Source: an uncultured Erysipelotrichaceae bacterium (GTDB taxonomy: Bacteria; Bacillota_I; Bacilli_A; Erysipelotrichales; Erysipelotrichaceae). From it: 6,113 nucleotides of DNA. The DNA lies in contig CALEMD010000091.1 in NCBI GenBank assembly GCA_937902945.1, positions 1 to 6,113 on the forward strand, written 5' to 3'. Below the pieces are notes generated by a model. It saw only the letters and a program-made list of their open reading frames with translations. It did no database searches and was not told the origin of the DNA. The position numbers and the translations under genes were made by a program. Each line of letters starts with the position of its first letter. Positions within the stretch are counted from its first letter, which is position 1. Shown piece by piece: positions 3,836-6,113 of the stretch.

Positions 3836-6113
3836 ATGGCACAGAAAAAGAAAACAGAAACAAAGGCTGCACCTGCTGCAAAGCAGACACCCGTACTTGC
3901 GGATGGTCATGTTGCTGAAGTCGACGCAAAAGTCGAATTAGCACTGAAAGCACTTGACGCCTATGCAGATTTCGACCAGGAAAAGATTGATTATATCGTA
4001 GCTAAGTGTTCCGTTGCTGCTCTTGATCAGCATGGCACTCTTGCCAAGATGGCAATTGAAGAAACGCACCGCGGTGTATTTGAAGACAAGGCAACTAAGA
4101 ATCTGTTTGCCTGTGAGTATGTCGTCAATCATATGCGTCATCTGAAGACATGCGGAATCGTAGATGAAGATCCAGTTAAAGGCTTGATTTATGTAGCTGA
4201 ACCGGTCGGCGTAGTTGCCGGCATCACTCCGGTTACCAACCCTACTTCCACTGCTATATTCAAATCACTGATCTGTCTGAAGACAAGAAATCCGATTATC
4301 TTTGCCTTCCATCCGAATGCACAGAAGTGCTCAGTAGCTGCTGCTAAAGTCATGTATGAAGCAGCCATTGCTGCTGGTGCACCGGAAAACTGCATCCAGT
4401 GGATTGATGTTCCTTCCATGGAAGCTACCTCCGCATTGATGAATCATCCAGGTGTCGCAACAATCCTAGCAACAGGCGGCAATGCCATGGTCAAGGCTGC
4501 ATACTCCTGCGGCAAGCCAGCATTGGGTGTTGGTGCCGGCAACGTTCCTGCTTATATTGAAACAACTGCGAACATCAAGCAGGCAGTCAATGACATTGCC
4601 ATGTCAAAGGCTTTCGATCATGGCATGGTCTGTGCATCGGAACAGGCAGTCATTGCTGATAAGGAAATCTATGATGATGTCAAAGCAGAATTCCTGCACT
4701 ACAATGTTCACTTCTGCAGCTCTGCTGAAAAGACAATGCTTGAAAAATACATGTTCGGCGTCAAAGGATATTCAAAGGAAATCAACGATGCAAGACTGAG
4801 ACCGGAACTTGTCGGTCAAAGTGCTTTCTGGATTGCTGAAAAAGCAGGCTTCAAAGTTGATCCGGATACTTCTATTCTGATGGCAGAATGCAAAGAAGTC
4901 GGACCGGTTGAACCATTGACTAGAGAAAAGCTGTCACCAGTTCTAGCTATGCTGAAATCCGACAGTCCGGAAGACGGCATGCAGAAGGCTGAAGCTATGG
5001 TCAATTTCAACGGCCGCGGACACAGTGCAGCCATTCATACTGCCAATGAAGATCTGGTTAAGGAATTCGGCCAGCGTGTCAATGCCTGCCGTATCATCTG
5101 GAATTCTCCTTCCACATTCGGCGGTATCGGAAATATCTACAACTCCTTCATTCCTTCCATGACACTGGGATGCGGTTCCTACGGACATAATTCAGTTTCC
5201 GGAAACGTCAGTGCCATCAACCTGCTGAATATCAAGAAGATCGGCCAGAGGAGAAATAATATGCAATGGTTCAAAGTTCCTTCCAAGATTTATATTGAAC
5301 GCAACTCCATTGAGTATCTGCACGACATGCGTGAGATGAACCGTGTATTCCTAGTTACTGACCGTTCCATGGTGGATCTAGGCTATGTCACAAGAGTTAC
5401 CGATCAGTTAGAGCGCAGACGCAATAAAGTACAGGTTCAGCTCTTCTGCGATGTTGAATCCGATCCAAGCATTCAGACAGTTAAAAAAGGCCATGAACTG
5501 ATGGAGTCCTTCAAGCCTGATACAATCATCGCCATCGGCGGCGGTTCCGCAATGGATGCGGCAAAAGGCATGTGGCTGTTCTATGAACACCCTGAAGTCA
5601 ACTTCGATGATCTGAAGCAGAAATTCATGGATATCCGCAAGCGTGCATTCCGCTATCCGGAACTCGGCAAGAAGGCAAACCTTGTCTGCATCCCTACCAC
5701 TTCCGGAACTGGAAGCGAAGTTACTCCGTATGCCGTCATCACAGATAAAGAAACACACCGCAAATATCCGCTGACTGACTACTCATTGACTCCGACTGTT
5801 GCAATCATTGACCCGGCACTGACAATGACTCTGCCAAAGAACCAGACCTCATGGACAGGCATGGATGTGCTCACCCATGCAACAGAGGCTTATGTTTCCA
5901 TCATGGCTAGTGATTACACAGATGCATTGGCACTCAAAGCTGTGCAGATGGTATTCGAATTCCTGCCTAGAGCTGTCAATAACGGCAAAAACGATCCGGA
6001 AGCAAGAGAGAAGATGCACAATGCATCCTGCATGGCAGGTATGGCATTCGCCAATGCATTCCTAGGCATGAACCACTCCATGGCTCATAAGATCGGTGCT
6101 GAATTCCATGTTC
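3836..6113 (+). CDS. adhE: Bifunctional acetaldehyde-CoA/alcohol dehydrogenase, 3' end cut by window
   Basis: AdhE reduces acetyl-CoA to acetaldehyde and then to ethanol, reoxidising two NADH; family members assemble into helical filaments (spirosomes). I checked the frame codon by codon: 759 codons with no stop or shift. The aldehyde dehydrogenase half shows TNPTSTAIFKSL, the GVGAGN loop near residue 231, and catalytic Cys266 in DHGMVCASEQAV (E. coli Cys246). The linker ends near residue 477. The iron-type alcohol dehydrogenase half follows: GGGSAMDAAK at 568-577, TTSGTGSEVTP, and iron ligands Asp677 and His681 (GMDVLTHA) and His747 (NHSMAHK), equivalent to E. coli Asp653, His657 and His723. 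The fourth ligand lies beyond the edge; about 110 residues are missing. Start ATG 3836 has GGAGG at 3827-3831. The protein begins with an extra Lys/Ala-rich stretch of about 20 residues compared with E. coli AdhE. Control by Rex and CcpA is suggested by the upstream sites. Confidence 0.97.
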   Translation, partial: MAQKKKTETKAAPAAKQTPVLADGHVAEVDAKVELALKALDAYADFDQEKIDYIVAKCSVAALDQHGTLAKMAIEETHRGVFEDKATKNLFACEYVVNHMRHLKTCGIVDEDPVKGLIYVAEPVGVVAGITPVTNPTSTAIFKSLICLKTRNPIIFAFHPNAQKCSVAAAKVMYEAAIAAGAPENCIQWIDVPSMEATSALMNHPGVATILATGGNAMVKAAYSCGKPALGVGAGNVPAYIETTANIKQAVNDIAMSKAFDHGMVCASEQAVIADKEIYDDVKAEFLHYNVHFCSSAEKTMLEKYMFGVKGYSKEINDARLRPELVGQSAFWIAEKAGFKVDPDTSILMAECKEVGPVEPLTREKLSPVLAMLKSDSPEDGMQKAEAMVNFNGRGHSAAIHTANEDLVKEFGQRVNACRIIWNSPSTFGGIGNIYNSFIPSMTLGCGSYGHNSVSGNVSAINLLNIKKIGQRRNNMQWFKVPSKIYIERNSIEYLHDMREMNRVFLVTDRSMVDLGYVTRVTDQLERRRNKVQVQLFCDVESDPSIQTVKKGHELMESFKPDTIIAIGGGSAMDAAKGMWLFYEHPEVNFDDLKQKFMDIRKRAFRYPELGKKANLVCIPTTSGTGSEVTPYAVITDKETHRKYPLTDYSLTPTVAIIDPALTMTLPKNQTSWTGMDVLTHATEAYVSIMASDYTDALALKAVQMVFEFLPRAVNNGKNDPEAREKMHNASCMAGMAFANAFLGMNHSMAHKIGAEFHV

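Noticed and set aside
4482..4799. Open frames in other frames within adhE (4482-4799 plus; several on minus).
   Set aside because: The continuous, fully conserved AdhE frame explains this DNA; the alternatives show no recognisable domain.

Overview
The window reads as chromosomal DNA from a low-to-moderate G+C member of the Bacillota, probably a fermenting anaerobe. The reasons are a T-box leader, strong GGAGG-type ribosome binding sites, TATAAT-type promoters, an ECF vitamin-transporter S component, and a bifunctional AdhE preceded by cre-like and Rex-like operators. The protein style resembles Erysipelotrichia-type Firmicutes, but that placement is only an impression.

Layout. The left part is on the minus strand. 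At 1-304 lies a T-box riboswitch with its own promoter, reading leftward out of the window. Its specifier loop presents UUC (Phe), so the gene beyond the edge is most likely pheS or pheST. A GNAT acetyltransferase (294-845) has its own promoter, and its 3' end carries the T-box promoter. Next come a DNA-binding-domain/Fic fusion (982-1872) with a 10-bp inverted repeat upstream, a rho-independent terminator (1984-2020), an ECF transporter S component (2070-2660), and a broken S51-family peptidase (2685-3334) that would head the same transcript as the S component.

From about 3340 transcription diverges. A short intergenic segment with a symmetric -10 element separates the broken peptidase from acylphosphatase acyP (plus strand, to 3650), which ends in a clear terminator. 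After a 150-bp regulatory region comes adhE (3836 to the window end). Its reading frame is open through 759 codons and roughly the last 110 residues are cut off by the window edge.

How it fits together. These are mostly independent housekeeping or metabolic units, not one system. The most informative part is the regulation: charging-dependent attenuation of a Phe-tRNA synthetase, and NADH/carbon-source control of fermentative adhE. I see no CRISPR array, insertion sequence, tRNA, rRNA, phage module or defence island. I found no convincing evidence of an undescribed multi-gene system. The items most worth checking are the Fic fusion with its upstream inverted repeat, the operator cluster before adhE, and the hairpin covering a ribosome binding site at the left edge.
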